NCBI GenBank assembly: GCA_028455995.1
Contig: JABELC010000001.1
Span: 1,166,501 to 1,230,500, forward strand
DNA length: 64,000 nucleotides
Direction: 5' to 3'
From: Scleromitrula shiraiana
Lineage: Eukaryota > Ascomycota > Leotiomycetes > Helotiales > Sclerotiniaceae
The notes under the pieces are model-generated. The model was given only the letters and a program-made list of their open reading frames with translations, was not told the origin of the DNA and did no database searches. The number at the start of each line of letters is the position of its first letter. The stretch's first letter is position 1. Of this stretch, positions 1-12,415 are shown one piece after another. Made by a program: the position numbers and the translations under genes.

Positions 1-820
1 ATCGGATGGGATTGATTGGATTTATATTGATAATTAGGGCTAATGATTTGATGATTAAACATGATATGTTTGATGAATCACTTCCGGTTGATGAGTTGTT
101 GATGAAAGTTGTTAGATGGGCTGTTATGTTTGGCGAGCCTTGACGGAGTCATCAAGCGATGAACAGCAGATCGAGGGTACCAAGTATCTCTCACGTGAGG
201 AAGTTATTTGAGATGTCCTCAGATGTCCTAGCCGAGTGGAATAAATTTGTTGATGATTATGAGATGGATTTTGATGGAATGGGATGAAGGTAATGAAGAG
301 AAGGAGTGTAGGAGAAGGTGGGTAAGATGAGGGGGGAGTTGCAGCTTTTATGGGTGCGAGGTCAAAACCATGCTCGATTCTGATTGGCGAGAGATCCCCT
401 GCGGCACATGCAAGAAGGTTCGCTTCCTTGAACGGCTAAGTTCAACACTTCTCTTTCCAAGAAAAGCGATAAATTTCTCTATTGTCTCCTCACCATACGT
501 ACATATTTTGAGACGATTTTTAATTCTCTTTCATGGCTTTTCTAAGCATTCAAAATGGTCCGTGCACACCTTAGGTGAACTGAACAATCAAGTCACCCCT
601 ATCAGATACCAAGTGCTTCTGTCTATTGTAATATATGTTCATCTATTGAAATCTGCGTTTAATATTGAAATTGATTTACTCGCCTGACTTGGCATCGCCT
701 GATACAGTGACTACTGTATTATATTCATTGCATTCGATCTTAAATTTATAAAAAGACCCACCGATCCACCATGTCTCTCCACTTTATAAATCGATCTAAA
801 CATCATTGAATATATCAAAT
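1..820. other. 5' intergenic stretch
   Basis: I see no gene here. The only long open frame (370-687, plus) has no recognisable domain and no intron-linked continuation. The sequence is AT-rich with repeated GATGA/TGAT-type words in the first 300 bases. It ends at the tRNA-Pro gene. Confidence 0.6.
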
Positions 821-935
821 GGCTTGATAGTTCAGTGGTAGAATTCTTGCTTTGGGTAATCAGCTGCTCTCATCTGACGAGACGGTCTAATATTCAAATT
901 GTAAGAGGTCTCCGGTTCGATCCCGGATTAAGCCC
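821..935 (+). tRNA. tRNA-Pro(UGG) with intron
   Basis: The gene folds as a full cloverleaf. The acceptor stem pairs GGCTTGA with TTAAGCC and is followed by discriminator C. The T stem TCCGG/CCGGA encloses loop TTCGATC. The anticodon stem is CTTGC/GTAAG (one G-U pair) and the loop reads TTTGGG...T, so the anticodon is UGG (853-855). A 43-nt intron (857-899) sits after position 37, the canonical site for eukaryotic nuclear tRNA introns. T-runs suitable as Pol III terminators begin about five bases after the 3' end. The proline assignment follows from the anticodon. Confidence 0.93.
857..899 (+). other. tRNA-Pro intron
   Basis: This 43-nt insertion lies between anticodon-loop positions 37 and 38. 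Removing it restores a 7-nt loop and a 5-bp anticodon stem. It would be cut by the tRNA splicing endonuclease. Confidence 0.85.
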
Positions 936-2048
936 TTCCTTTTTGTATTTTTTGATGTTTGAGGGCCGGTTTTACAAATGAGAATGGCTAGATAGATTAT
1001 TGTATCATCCATTAGCACTTCTCACTCATGTACCATTGAAATTCTGAGTTGCATATCCCATCATTGGTTCAAAGATCTGATCCAAATCAAGGAAAGCAAG
1101 TTGCCGGTCAATTGTTTTAGGCAATCGCTTATTTAGGCTCATGCCACCTTGCTTATATCAGCATTGAACAATTTGAAGTATGGCATTCAGGTAGAACGAA
1201 AAATACATTATGATATCATCATTGATCGATCTACTAGTATCTTGTATTTATTGGTTTGGTGGTCATAAAATTTAAGGAGAAACGAGTTGTTTTTCAAAAG
1301 CGTAGCCTTTCGCACCTTACGAAGTCATGCTCGCAACTTTTATATTCGCAACCCCAAATTCATATTCATACTTTTCCCGTATACGTTTATGTATTCACCT
1401 TTTAAGTAGTCATTGTGCTCCTATCGGATATCAAACTGCGAGAAAAAATGGAATAATTCCTTGGGAAAAGTAGAACGCCACAATCTCAGGCAGAGTATGC
1501 ATGAGCAGAACAAGTTCGTTCACATAACTATTCAGAAGGTCGTTCATATATAGAGTCAAGAAAACACAATTCTGTCACATACGACCATAGATCAAGGAGA
1601 ATTGGGCATCCCGTCCGCTCTGCCATACACAAGCCTTGAATCGGTGAATTAGTAGTTGGGTGGGTGACCACCAGCGAATCCTCACTGTTGTATGTTTTCT
1701 TTTGTAACTTTTCTTTGCATCTTTTCCCTCTCTTCTTTTTTGTTAAGGTGTGGTGGATAAGGAGGGGCTGTGGGTGGGGTAGCCCATTAAACATACAACC
1801 CCAGTCGATAGTATACAAGCGAGTCTAACTGTCTGATAGTGGATACATCGGCATTTTTTACAGCCATTTGTACTTGAATGAATAATGGTGATTGGTTATA
1901 CTGTCCCATATTATCATTTTGGCTGCATACAAGAAAGCCGCACTTGCCAACTACGATCTTATGTTTCATTTTTTCTCCACCTTTTTTCAGATAGCAAATC
2001 TGGCTTCATATACCCTAATAACAACACCTTCTTCAACAATAACGACTA
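936..2048. other. intergenic between two tRNA genes
   Basis: I recognise no gene. Two short overlapping minus-strand open frames (1528-1818 and 1787-1969) show no domain, no plausible splice continuation and no codon bias that would set them apart from chance. Confidence 0.55.
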
Positions 2049-2130
2049 GGCGCGATGGCAGAGTGGTCTAATGCGATAGACTAGAAATCTATTCTCTTCG
2101 GAGGCGCAGGTTCAAATCCTGCTCGCGTCG
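2049..2130 (+). tRNA. tRNA-Ser(AGA), intronless
   Basis: The acceptor stem GGCGCGA pairs with TCGCGTC, followed by discriminator G. The anticodon arm is GACTAGAAATC with anticodon AGA. A long variable arm (TTCTCTTCGGAG region) marks a class II tRNA, as expected for serine. The T arm GCAGG-TTCAAAT-CCTGC is intact. The D region contains GGCAGAGTGGTC with TAATGC, typical of eukaryotic tRNA-Ser. A T5 run lies some 35 bases downstream and could terminate Pol III. Confidence 0.93.
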
Positions 2131-2470
2131 TCATATAATTGAATTAGATATTCAGTTCGTCATTTATTTTTGAAGATTTTTGACAACTTTTTTGAATCTT
2201 TTTTTTTTGAATACGGAGTCAGTCAGTCAGTCACTCTGGAAACAACTATCGGGATCTAATGACATGATTTTTTTTGCAATTTCATGGCTGTTCTTGATAT
2301 GCTCCGTGCATCACACATAATACACATTATTCAGAAAGCGGCATCGTCATCATCATTATTAGCAAAGTACATCTGATACCTCAATACTATTCAGCTTCCC
2401 ATTCGACCTTATTTGCATTAGATATTATTCCATTCTACAATTCAGCCTCCCCACATCTCTCCCTAACACC
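2131..2470. other. intergenic, tRNA-Ser to the RNase III-like gene
   Basis: No gene seen. The stretch holds a T8 run and the short tandem GTCAGTCAGTCAGTCA near 2218, and would include the 3' UTR of the minus-strand gene that ends at 2471. Confidence 0.55.
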
Positions 2471-3430
2471 CTACTGCGAATCTTCAAACTTGGCCATCTG
2501 CACCGGCGTCAATTTGATTCCCAATCCCAAATTCGTCATAACCATCTTCGCAGCCTCAAGTCCTCCATCTAAATATACAGCTCCGATCACTGCTTTCACG
2601 GCTCTTGCTATCGTTCTCGATACATCTTCTCTCATATCATCTCTCATTACCTCTTTAAAATTCTTCCAGGAGCGGAAACTGGTTTCGACAAAGGGTTTGG
2701 GTCGTATGCAGGTTGCTATTGTTTTGAATTTGGAAAGATTGTCTCTTGAGAGGAGATGCGTGATTAGTGCTGTTGCTTTTGCTATATTCTTGGATGATTA
2801 TTAGATTGGATTCGCATATAGTGTATATCGTACACGAACTTGTATATACAAAAAGAATGAAGAAAAGAGAGGCGAATGAAATCTAGACATACCATCAGGA
2901 ATCGTAAACAAGTAGCATTGTTCCACAAAAACACATCTCATTGCCGACTCTCCCAACCTCCCCATACCTTCATTCCCATCCGTAAAACACCTTCGACTCT
3001 TCCCCACACAAGTGATACCCGAACCGGGACACTCGAGTGCTTCTTCGAGGATATCTGGGTCGAGAAATGTGTAACCAAGGAAAGATTGTACGATTGGGAG
3101 CCAGTGGGTGTTGGCATTTGGGTGGAAGTGTTTTAGACCTCGAGGTTGGAGGCGGGGGATTCTTCGCGTAGGGGCTTTTAGAGGGAGGGGAACTAAAGGT
3201 GTGGTGGGTTTGTGGTTAGAAATGGCGGGACTTTGGGGGGTGGAGGTGGCGTAGGTAGAGGAGCTGGATATGGAGGGTGGGTGAGATGGATTTAGAAGGG
3301 GTGTTTCCTCCCATTCTGAGGGTTCTTTGTATGGATCCATCTTGGATTTAGGGATAGTAGGTTTCAATAGAAAGATCACTATGAGGTTTCTGGATGATGA
3401 TGTGCTTGAGCTTGAGATGCTTATATTCAC
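2471..3430 (-). CDS. RNase III-fold protein, probably mitoribosomal (mL57-like)
   Basis: There are two exons, 3430-2893 and 2781-2471. The 111-nt intron has donor GTATGT and acceptor ATATAG, and the join gives 282 aa in frame. If translation starts at the later ATG (3340, MDPYKEP) the protein has 252 aa. About 100 N-terminal residues are Ser/Pro-rich. The second half is an RNase III-type helical domain: a LGYTFLDPDILEEAL start, a degenerate signature NEGMGRLGESAM, and a second helix AVKAVIGAVYLDGG. In active RNase III the signature is NERLEFLGD and the later helix reads ADTVEALIG. Here the acidic metal ligands are replaced (G and E in the first, R and K in the second), so catalysis is unlikely. 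Yeast mL57 (Mrpl15) is a known RNase III-like structural subunit of similar size. The family is clear; the mL57 identity is inferred. Confidence 0.75.
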
Positions 3431-3928
3431 GAGGTGTGAACGCAGTTATACGTTTTCATATCATTATTCAGTGCCAATATCAATGTTAATCATTGTATGA
3501 AGAGATAACATTCAAATAAATATAAACAATAATTAATGTTTGTGAAACACACAGTCCGTTTTCGTGATTATTCACCGTAACTCAACGCACTTATTCTTAG
3601 CCATGCTATGAATCACATCAAATGATTCCTTGGAGTGTCAGTTCTTGAACTGATTCATCAGGATCAATACCAAGCTGCCAGCAGAACCTCAGCATACAAT
3701 CCTAACTTGCCAGATAAACCATCAAAACCATTCCCCTCTCCTTATTTTTGGATGCACACACAATCTAGCACCTCGTGACATATCCAAATGACTAAAAAAT
3801 AAAAGTTGAAATCCCCTCTGCTCCCCAAGTCATAAATCAAGTACACAAACTCACAACAAACACCACCAAGGAAGTAAAACCCATAGAAACCCAAGCAAAT
3901 CATCCTTACATTACCGATCAGTTAAAAT
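3431..3928. other. intergenic
   Basis: No gene seen. This is AT-rich sequence upstream of the RNase III-like gene and downstream of the 2EXR relic. Confidence 0.5.
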
Positions 3929-4700
3929 TTAATAACCCTCAAACCCTTGCGCTTCAACGTGTCGGGAAGCGTCAACACAGCGCCATGGTCTGAGAACTGG
4001 TAAATACTCCAGGATCGATGATTGAGTTTCGTATTCTATATCCGGATCGTCAATCCGAGATGGACCACGACCAGTAATCCGGAATAAGGACGATCGGGAA
4101 TCGAAAACTAACGATTGATATTCGTCATGTATAATTGGAATATCAATCCTCCCATCTAAGAACACAATCTCGATCCGCGGTCTGGGGAGCCTTCGAGCAG
4201 AATGTCTGCATGTCCATGCCCCGTCAAGTGCCCTGTTGATATCCATCATGATTGCTTCATCAACTTCTACAACGATTGTCTCCTCGGTTTCTCCTATGTC
4301 TTCAACGATATTAAAGTATGAATAAACAGTTCCATCCTCAGGATTAACAGTCTCAAGAAATATGTGTCGCCAGATCAGAGTAAGCATGCGCAGTGATTCT
4401 AAATTTCCGAACTTAACGATTATCTGTAGAAGAACACACCCATTGCAGCCTTGTTCCCAATCCAGCATCGGATGCCGAACTTGAGATAAATATTTAAAAG
4501 ATAATTGATTGATGAGCTTGAATGATGAACCAAAGGTTGAATTAACTTTGCCGGAGTGGTCTCAACGTTTAGAACAGACTGTGGACGGTTGAGCATGAAG
4601 ATAGAGAACATCAATTTTGGGATCAAAGTATATTGGTATTTTGCTCCTTGATGGGTCTCAGTCGCTGTAGATGAGGTCATAATGAGATAGGAGTGTGGTT
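3929..4700 (-). pseudogene. 2EXR-like hypothetical gene, interrupted by stop codons
   Basis: One minus-strand frame carries a recognisable fungal 2EXR-type motif, IYFDPKIDVLYL (about 4598-4633). It then continues for about 230 codons with the acidic, Arg/Trp-rich tail common in these proteins (stop at 3929). The frame is broken by TGA at 4658-4660, just before the motif, and by TGA at 4562-4564, just after it. I found no in-frame intron with good splice sites that removes either. The last 211 codons are open; a 179-codon ATG-initiated segment starts at 4468. 2EXR-domain genes are a large, fast-evolving fungal family of unknown function. The family call rests on one motif. Alternatives are an undetected intron pair or a short hypothetical gene using only the 3' part. 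Confidence 0.45.
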
Positions 4701-5755
4701 GTTGAAGTTGAAGGAAAGAGAGTTGACGGCGGTGTAACTGTTTTATTGATTGATACTGATCCTCGTAAGGGATTCTTGATCGATTGGATATGGACACCTT
4801 GTGTAACATAAACAGGTAAGCCAAGACCAGATGTTCTAAAAGTTTTAAGGACATCATCATATTAAGTTTTGAATTTCTTTCCTCTTTACTACACTTCTCG
4901 ATATGGCCCATTGTCAAATCTGTACGGATAAAATTATATCTCAGTTCCTAATCAATACAATGTTTGATAAGTATTACTATCTTTCATACTAATGAATAGT
5001 TTCGTTTCCCTCAAATAATAAATCAGATCAGGACTACAGTCTTGAGAACCAAAACTTATAAATCTATCACGTACCTTACTCACCAATGTCAGCAAATAAT
5101 AACCATGTTTCATACAATCCACAACAGATGATGTCCATGACAACCTGATTCTGTTCTGATGGTTGTCTCTTCGTACAAACTTTCACTCAAACTGGTAATA
5201 TCTACCTATGAGTATCTGGGTCCTCACATCCGGCTACTAGTGATTTCAGGCAGATACCCGCCTTGCTCAAACCGCTTCCATCACCTCATCGAGCGATTAA
5301 TAAATCACATGGAGAGATTGGGAGTCTAGAGCTTCATTGCCTTACTTAAACAATTAATACTTGGGGATTGCAAGTAGCAGTATACAAATATCTAACAAAT
5401 AGAATATGGGAAGAACATACTTGCATTGTTTTGGCTTGAAGATACTACCCTCGAGTTCTTGGGTAAATAAAAAATGATACCATCAGTATAGCTCAGAATA
5501 TACTGCGTTCAATCTAGAATATCAATGGGATGCAAGCAAAAAACCGAAAATCAGAAAGAACTATCTGGTGTACCTAGTCTTCATACCACATCCTGAAATG
5601 AATATATATGATCGTTCGTAGAAACACTTATATTACATATAGACACACATTATGATACATATCACCCGTCAACAACCAAATGTGAAGAATATTTCCCCCC
5701 TCATCTCCGATACCCACGACATCACTCATCTCTCATCTCTCATCCCATATCCCAT
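4701..5755. other. intergenic, possible 5' remnant of the 2EXR-like gene
   Basis: Open frames at 4420-4917 and 4952-5143 (minus) overlap or precede the 2EXR-like relic but show no domain of their own. They may be decayed upstream exons or chance. Nothing else is recognisable. Confidence 0.4.
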
Positions 5756-6634
5756 TTATTGGCCCGAACTTCCCGAACTCGTCATCTCCTTCTTACCCGC
5801 CAACTCAGTTCTCTCCTTCGTAGGAACGCCACCAGGTCCACTATTTCCCTTCCTACTCTGCGGCACGTTACTCGCATTGCCTACTTCTGGTTCTGCTGCG
5901 AATTTCTTGAGATCTTCCATTGTTACCGAGTCTCTGTTTGCTGTGTTAGTATATGCTTATTTAGTATCTATGAATTTTGATTTGCAGACGCAACAACGAA
6001 TACCCCGAATAGATAACCTAGCTCAAATGCAAGGAGAAACATCAAAAGTTCAACATGAATAGGAATAGATAATAGAAGGCGAAAATGAGATGATAAAGGG
6101 AAATCACATACAAAGCCCTCTCATGCGTAGCATGCAAATGAACCTTAGGAACCACATCCCCCAATTCCCCACTTTTCCCCGCCTCCATAGCCTCCTTCCA
6201 CCTATCAACACAAAGACACCATTTGCAGCCCGCAGATAAACCAATCGAGCGAAGGTTGTTTCCGCGAGAAGCGGAAAAGTCGAGGAAGGAATCGGTGAGG
6301 GTTGCTGTTTGACGGTATTGTTAGCTGTTGAAGAAGAGGAAGAGGGGGGGGGGGGCGGAAGAATGGGGAGGGGAAGGAATGGTGTATATAGTACCGGCAA
6401 CGGAATGATTTCCTTTATCTTCGGGTCCTACGTCGCAGTAGCCGTTGCGGTAGAATCCGGTCATGGGATCTTTGCTGAAGAGACCGAGGGGTTTCTTCAT
6501 AACTGTTTGGTTTGGTTTTGATTAGTATTCGGATTTGCTTTTCATATCTACTGTGTAGATTGGAAGAGCTCATAAGCTGGAGAATGAAGCTGCTTACCAT
6601 TGAGAGATGTATGTGCTTTTCCGATGTTCGACAT
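5756..6634 (-). CDS. DUF2237 family protein
   Basis: There are four exons: 6634-6598, 6502-6395, 6304-6112 and 5933-5756. All introns are GT-AG and the joins give 171 aa in frame. The start MSNIGKAHTSLN leads into the DUF2237 core: PMTGFYRNGYCDVGPED, then FLDFSASRGNNLRSIGL, then CKWCLCVDRWKEAM, VPKVHLHATHERALDS and EDLKKFA. The order and spacing match bacterial and fungal DUF2237 proteins of about 120-170 aa. A short polar Gly/Ser/Lys tail follows. The function of the family is unknown; the conserved Cys and His residues could bind a metal, but that is inference. The second intron is long and C-rich, and the third has an alternative AG at CACAG that breaks the frame, so CAAACAG was chosen. 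Confidence 0.85.
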
Positions 6635-9600
6635 GATTGGTAGTGAAGTTTTGTGAAATGTTTTTGGTAGATTATATTTCAATTAAATGAATATGCACAG
6701 ATTGATTAATATTAAAGTAGGTATGGAGTAGATTATTGTAAGTATGTTAAGTAATTGAAGGTGGTGTTGATGACGCTAGATCAAATACTCTAAATAATCT
6801 AGCTAATAATCATGACGTTGAGACTTATAGTTTACAACTGAATGAGACTACCGGAATTTACCCAACTTAAATGCCAAATATTGGAGAATAAACAAATGAT
6901 GTATTATATAAGGGGCAAATTGTTTAATTATTATGTTTTGGTTTATGATATCATTCACAGATCTGTATGCTTTGTACTATTGTGTTGGAAAGGAATTTGG
7001 GGCTCTATAATTCCTTAATTCTTATTGCCATCCCCATAAATTCTCCACAAAACATATCTATACCTCTACTATACTCTGTGTGGTATATATTTCTAGGGTT
7101 ATTTTGCCTTCGATATAGCATCTAGAGAATCTAAAAGATCGAAGCTTGTTGTAGTCAAGTCTTCGTCTCAAGAACCTAATGATATCAATAAGCTCAATGT
7201 ATTGAAAAATGTTCCCAAGAAACTACATCTAGGTATGAAATATAAATGGCAATTTGATCAATCTTGTATTTTTTAGATATTCAAGTTTGTATTTACGCAT
7301 CTTGAGATACACACTCGAGCTTCTCATAGTCCATTGAACATTGGTGTGTTCCACTTTGCTCCGGAAACCCTCAGCGTTTATAAAGATCATCCTCCATTTA
7401 TTATCAGTTACCATTTCTGAGCTCCCTGGTTTCTGGTTATTTGTATACAACACGTTTGAACGTTTGAAAATCATTGCGCCGATGTAAGAAGATTAGCTTC
7501 CTCTTCACCAATCTAGGTATCGGAAATATACATGAGAGCAATATTAATCATCCCAACCGTTTGTGAAACTCGAGAATCTCCACCCCTGGATCTCTTCGAT
7601 CATTTGCATGATGTAAGTAACCGTTTCCACGTGGTCTAGACTAAACGTGACGTGCAGTGAGTTGATACGATAAGGCACCGATTCTTCCATATGCAACTAT
7701 CCATATGAATGAATCTTTAATGAAAAAATCGCTGTTATTGCTGTTACTCTCTGCAATGCAAGTTGAACGATTTATGTTTTCTTGACAACAGTGACTGACC
7801 ATTGTGCAATAGGTTTCACAATCAACGAATGTTCAAATGTAACACAAAAGATGAAATCATCAATCATTCCATTCAGCTTGATTAAACCCAATTGAAACCC
7901 AACGTAATAAGAAATTCGGAATATTGAAAATAATATATTTTAAACCTAAAATAAATCCAAAGTCAAGAAAATCTCCTTGAAAAAAAGTAAACGAACGGTC
8001 CTTTTATCTCGTTTCGTTTCGTCTCGTCTCTTCGCCTTGTTTCCAATGCTCAAATCCTTCGTACAACCACACATATTTTTATCTTTTATCTCTTCAACCT
8101 TAGAAACCTTGGCATATTCCCGAACCTCAAGAAAGACACCGAAAGAAAGTAGGGAAACAAAAAAAAAATTAAATAATCTGCAGCTATCATACCCCAAAAT
8201 AGCCATGGGAAATTCAGGAACGCAGACACACGCCCAGCCATGCTTCCTCATGAGAGAACTACAGAACTACCTTAATGCCCCCCTCCCCCCCCGACCGAAG
8301 GATTTCTTTTAGTTTGAATTTGGATTTTTGACTTCCCTTTTCTCCCGGACTTTGGAAATGGGGTAAGATTGAAGAAAGTTCTGACTAAAGCCTAGACTTG
8401 AGGTATTGACAAGAATAATAATAAGATTTTGCACCGAAAACTATTTTCCAAAAGGTCCAACTAACTAATGATTAATAAACAATATTCATACTGTGTACTA
8501 CAGTTGCTGTCCTTTCTGTGTATTATATGTGAGCCCCCGCAACCTCGTACAGATAGAACGAACGGGACCAAGTTAAAAAAGAATACAATAGCAGGCTGGC
8601 TGCGGCCACTGAACCTCACCCTCAAGGTTAAACAAAGATCAACAAGAGGGAATAAAACGCCAATCGAGATTTTGATAGAGTCCTAGTCCCCTAGAATATC
8701 CAATAGTAGATTTACCCCACTCTCTCTTTCTCTCTCTCGGTGACAAGAAACCCAAAAGGGAGATAAATATACTTTTGGGGTTATTTTTGGTTCCTTTGGT
8801 TCCTTTTTTTTCGAACTCAAATCAAAAGTTTTTATGCATTCTTTTCTTTCGATTATCTTCATTCTTTCATTTATTTTCCTTTTTTTTTTTCTCTCCACGC
8901 GCGCCTTTCAAAAAGAGATACTCAAGTGCTCGGAAACTAAGACAAAATAGGGATTTAAACAAGGTATGACGGGCCGAGGCTTTGGGACTTATTGTTCTAA
9001 CAGGGTTTGGTTTGGATCTTTGACAAGGATATTTTGGAAGTTCTCCGCGAGACCGGACGATAATAATTATTGGAATTGTGAACTGGTAGATGGGAATTGT
9101 CTATTGATGGATGTTCTTTTTTTGTTCTCTTTGAGAGTATGGAAATGGATGGGTAATAGTATGTATGGATAGAGGAGGAGGGGGTGGGGGAAGAAGGAGG
9201 GGAAATGGAAAGTGGGAGGGAAGGAATTAGATATCATGTTTCTATGTTCTTCTAAGGAACTATGATGATATCGTAATCATGATAATGATTCAGTATTGTG
9301 ATAATGCGGATGAGATGACACGATGATATGATGATGATGATGATATTGATAATGATGAAATTATGTATGATTATTCAATTGTTGGGATCTGCTTGGTACC
9401 CACGTATATCCTGTACATACAACATGTACCTTATATACATACAACTTACTGTATAATGTACATGTACATGTACATAGGGAAAAATGGCTTTGTAAGAAGT
9501 GACTTGACTTTTCCTGCTGACGAAGAATAGTTGTGAGCAACACAACAGCAGAAAGTAGCAATGAGCATGAAGAGATATCCACACTCCCGCATGTATGGGA

Positions 9601-11650
9601 CGTATGATGAAGAAGTATATTTCCTAAATGGGTGACGGTGTAAGATTTTGGCTGAGAAATTGACTGAATTAGTAAATATGTTTCTTTATTTTCCAACCTA
9701 TAGGAATTTGAATTTGACATAAATTGATAATTGGTAATGCCATATTTCAAGTCGAGTTTCATTCGGACAAATCAGATATTGCCAAAGTTGTAGATGAGAC
9801 GATATTTTGGAGTAAGAATCTGCAAGATGCATCTATTTTTTTTTTCTTTCACTTGGCTTGCAGGTTACTCGTGATGGGGAGGGAGGGGGCAATGATGGTG
9901 ATGTCCCTCATTCATCAAAGACACTAGAAGCCTTTGACAAGAAATCTACCCCTCAATAATAAAAGAAAGTTCGGACCAATTTTTTTCTTCTCCCTCTCTT
10001 TCGGGTTGTATATGTGACCATCCAACAAAATTTGTTTATTTGAGTATTCCGAAGTACGAGATGAGTTTATTGAATCCAATAAGTAAGTAAGTAAGTAAGC
10101 AACCTATAATGTATTGATTGATAGTCGAGACTGTCGAGTATGGAAGATCGGTTTGTGAAACCGTTATGGATCTATCTGTACGTATGTACTATGTATGTAG
10201 TCGCTAGAAGTGTAAAATGAAGGGGTAATAAGTTTCTATGCTTCGGAAAAGAAGATATAAGAACAGTAGTAGTACACAAAGTCACACTCTCCACGTTCCC
10301 TCATACAAAACCCTTGTTAATTAGAACTGTCCGACGGATAGTAAAATTGTCAAAGCATTTATTATTATTATTTAATTCACTTTCTGAACACTTGATGGTG
10401 CGCCTTACTTATTATCCTAGTGTAACGTTAGTTTAGAATGCGATGCCAACCAAGAGTCTCGAGGTGCCCGAAAGGGTCCCTCTAAAATATCACAACCGAA
10501 ACTTTATAGGTGTGGTCATTCGAATATGCCTACAAAGAAAGGTAGTACTTACTATATTGTTGAAATATGATGATTGCTTTTACACTGTAGGTATCTAGGT
10601 AGTTCGATAAACAGAAGACAAGAATGAATCGAGAGGGATTGTAATTTGCCAGCTTACTGTAGATATAATTACAGTACAGTAATAAGGTTCCCGAATTTCT
10701 TCAAGTCCCTGGATGCTCAGCAGATCCAAAGCCAAAGTGATGGGCAGATCAGGGGGGCAAAAGCAAGCCATTTAAACAAATCGGGAGAATTGTTAGATCC
10801 TCAGGTCCCTTGTCAAAGCCTTAAAGGCCCCAACCTAAACCTTGTAATTGATCTTTTGGAAGAAACGGAGAAAATTTCCATACCCGATGAATAATAATAA
10901 TAATCCTTATAGAAAGATCAAATGACTCTAAGGCTCTCCATCATTGCAACTGCTCTTATCCATTCTGCCTCATCTACTGTAGGATAATGAATTAGGAAGA
11001 AGTATTTTATTTTATTATATTATATTATATTATATTCCAAGGTTTGTTTCAAAAGAAAGAGAGAAAAATCCAGATATCCGACCTCCTCTATTTCCTAGTC
11101 GGCTATTAACGACAACCAACCCATTTAAAATATCCTTGTCAGCAAACCAACGACAAATTCGGATCTAGAATCTTAGATACAAAATCGTCAGGTACAGTTC
11201 GGCAGCAGTGCAGTTACGAAGCACAGCACAGAAGAATCCTAAAAGGATGGATGGATACCTTAAAAGTCTTTAGGTACCTTAAAATAAACTTCCCAAGAGT
11301 GTGATTCTAGGAAACCCTTTCAACAGCTGAAGGCTGTGTTTGTGGTTCTTGGCCTGATATAGTAAGCGTAAAGAAAGAATACGGAATCTTACATTTTATC
11401 AGTAGCTAGCAGTCAGCAAGTAACCTGGAAGTGTTAGACATATATTGTATCGGCAGGCGATGGGTGTAAGTAAGTAAGTAACTTGAATGTCCCTCTTTCT
11501 GAGGACCACAGTTGTTTTTAAATTGATCAATTGGAAATATCGTAATGATTGAAGAAGCCGTTTCTCATAGTGATAATGTTAATAAAGTATGGGAAGTTTA
11601 GAGATTGGTTTCGGGAATATGAGGAAAAGGGTCACGGATGATATGTGTAT

Positions 11651-11743
11651 TATGTATGTATGTATGTATGTATGTATGTATGTATGTATGTATATATGTA
11701 TGTATGTATATATGTATGTATGTATATATGTATGTATGTATGT
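11651..11743. repeat. (TATG)n microsatellite
   Basis: About 93 bases of ATGT tetranucleotide repeat with interspersed TATA interruptions. It opens a spurious frame of alternating Met/Tyr/Val/Cys residues. Confidence 0.9.
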
Positions 11744-12246
11744 TGTAGTAGCAACGGGTGGAGTACGTACTATGTACCTATCTTCTAAGAACTAATGATG
11801 GAATGAATGGAATGATGAGGTCCACGGGTACGAGTACTGTGCATTAATTCGAAAAAGATACTTGCATCTTGTATGTACTGCCTATGTACAGAATCTAATA
11901 AGTGCATGTGTATATTTGTAAATTATTAGTTTCATACCTAGGTACTTTGAACAATTGCCTTTTCTTTTTAATTTCTTGAATCTCGATGAAGGGGTTGTTT
12001 TTGAGAATCTCATTACTTTATTTAAGTATAAAGTTTTGCCCCAATTATCACCCACTCATTCTGTACTTAAATGGAGAGAATTATTAATCTAGATTTTAAG
12101 TAAGGCTTTCTAACGTTATGAGTGGGACTTAATTATTATAATGCTACCATCCCTATCTATTTACAAAGTTTACGTTTACTCCTCTATGTAGGTAGATGGG
12201 CATATGTAAGGTGATGTAGAATGCAGAACTATCAGATAAATAGATA

Positions 12247-12415
12247 CAATAGATATAATACATACAATAGATATAATACATACAATAGATATAATACATA
12301 CAATACATACAATACATATAATACATATAATACATACAATACATATAATACATATAATACATACAATACATATAATACATACAATACATATAATACATAC
12401 AATATATACAATACA
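12247..12415. repeat. 9-bp tandem repeat (ATACATAYA)n
   Basis: About 170 bases built on ATACATATA/ATACATACA units with some ATAGAT variants at the 5' side. Because 9 is a multiple of 3, several frames stay open across it (a Tyr-Asn-Thr peptide on plus, Leu-Tyr-Val or Met-Tyr-Cys on minus). None of these looks like a real protein. Confidence 0.9.

Noticed and set aside
370..687. 105-codon plus-strand open frame
   Set aside because: No domain, no splice partner, poor composition; likely chance.
1528..1969. Two overlapping minus-strand open frames
   Set aside because: No recognisable protein and no intron linking them.
7946..8312. Overlapping 101- and 111-codon frames on opposite strands
   Set aside because: Biased, low-complexity sequence open on both strands; neither has a domain.
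11589..11795. Met/Tyr/Cys/Val-repeat peptide
   Set aside because: Translation of a TATG microsatellite.
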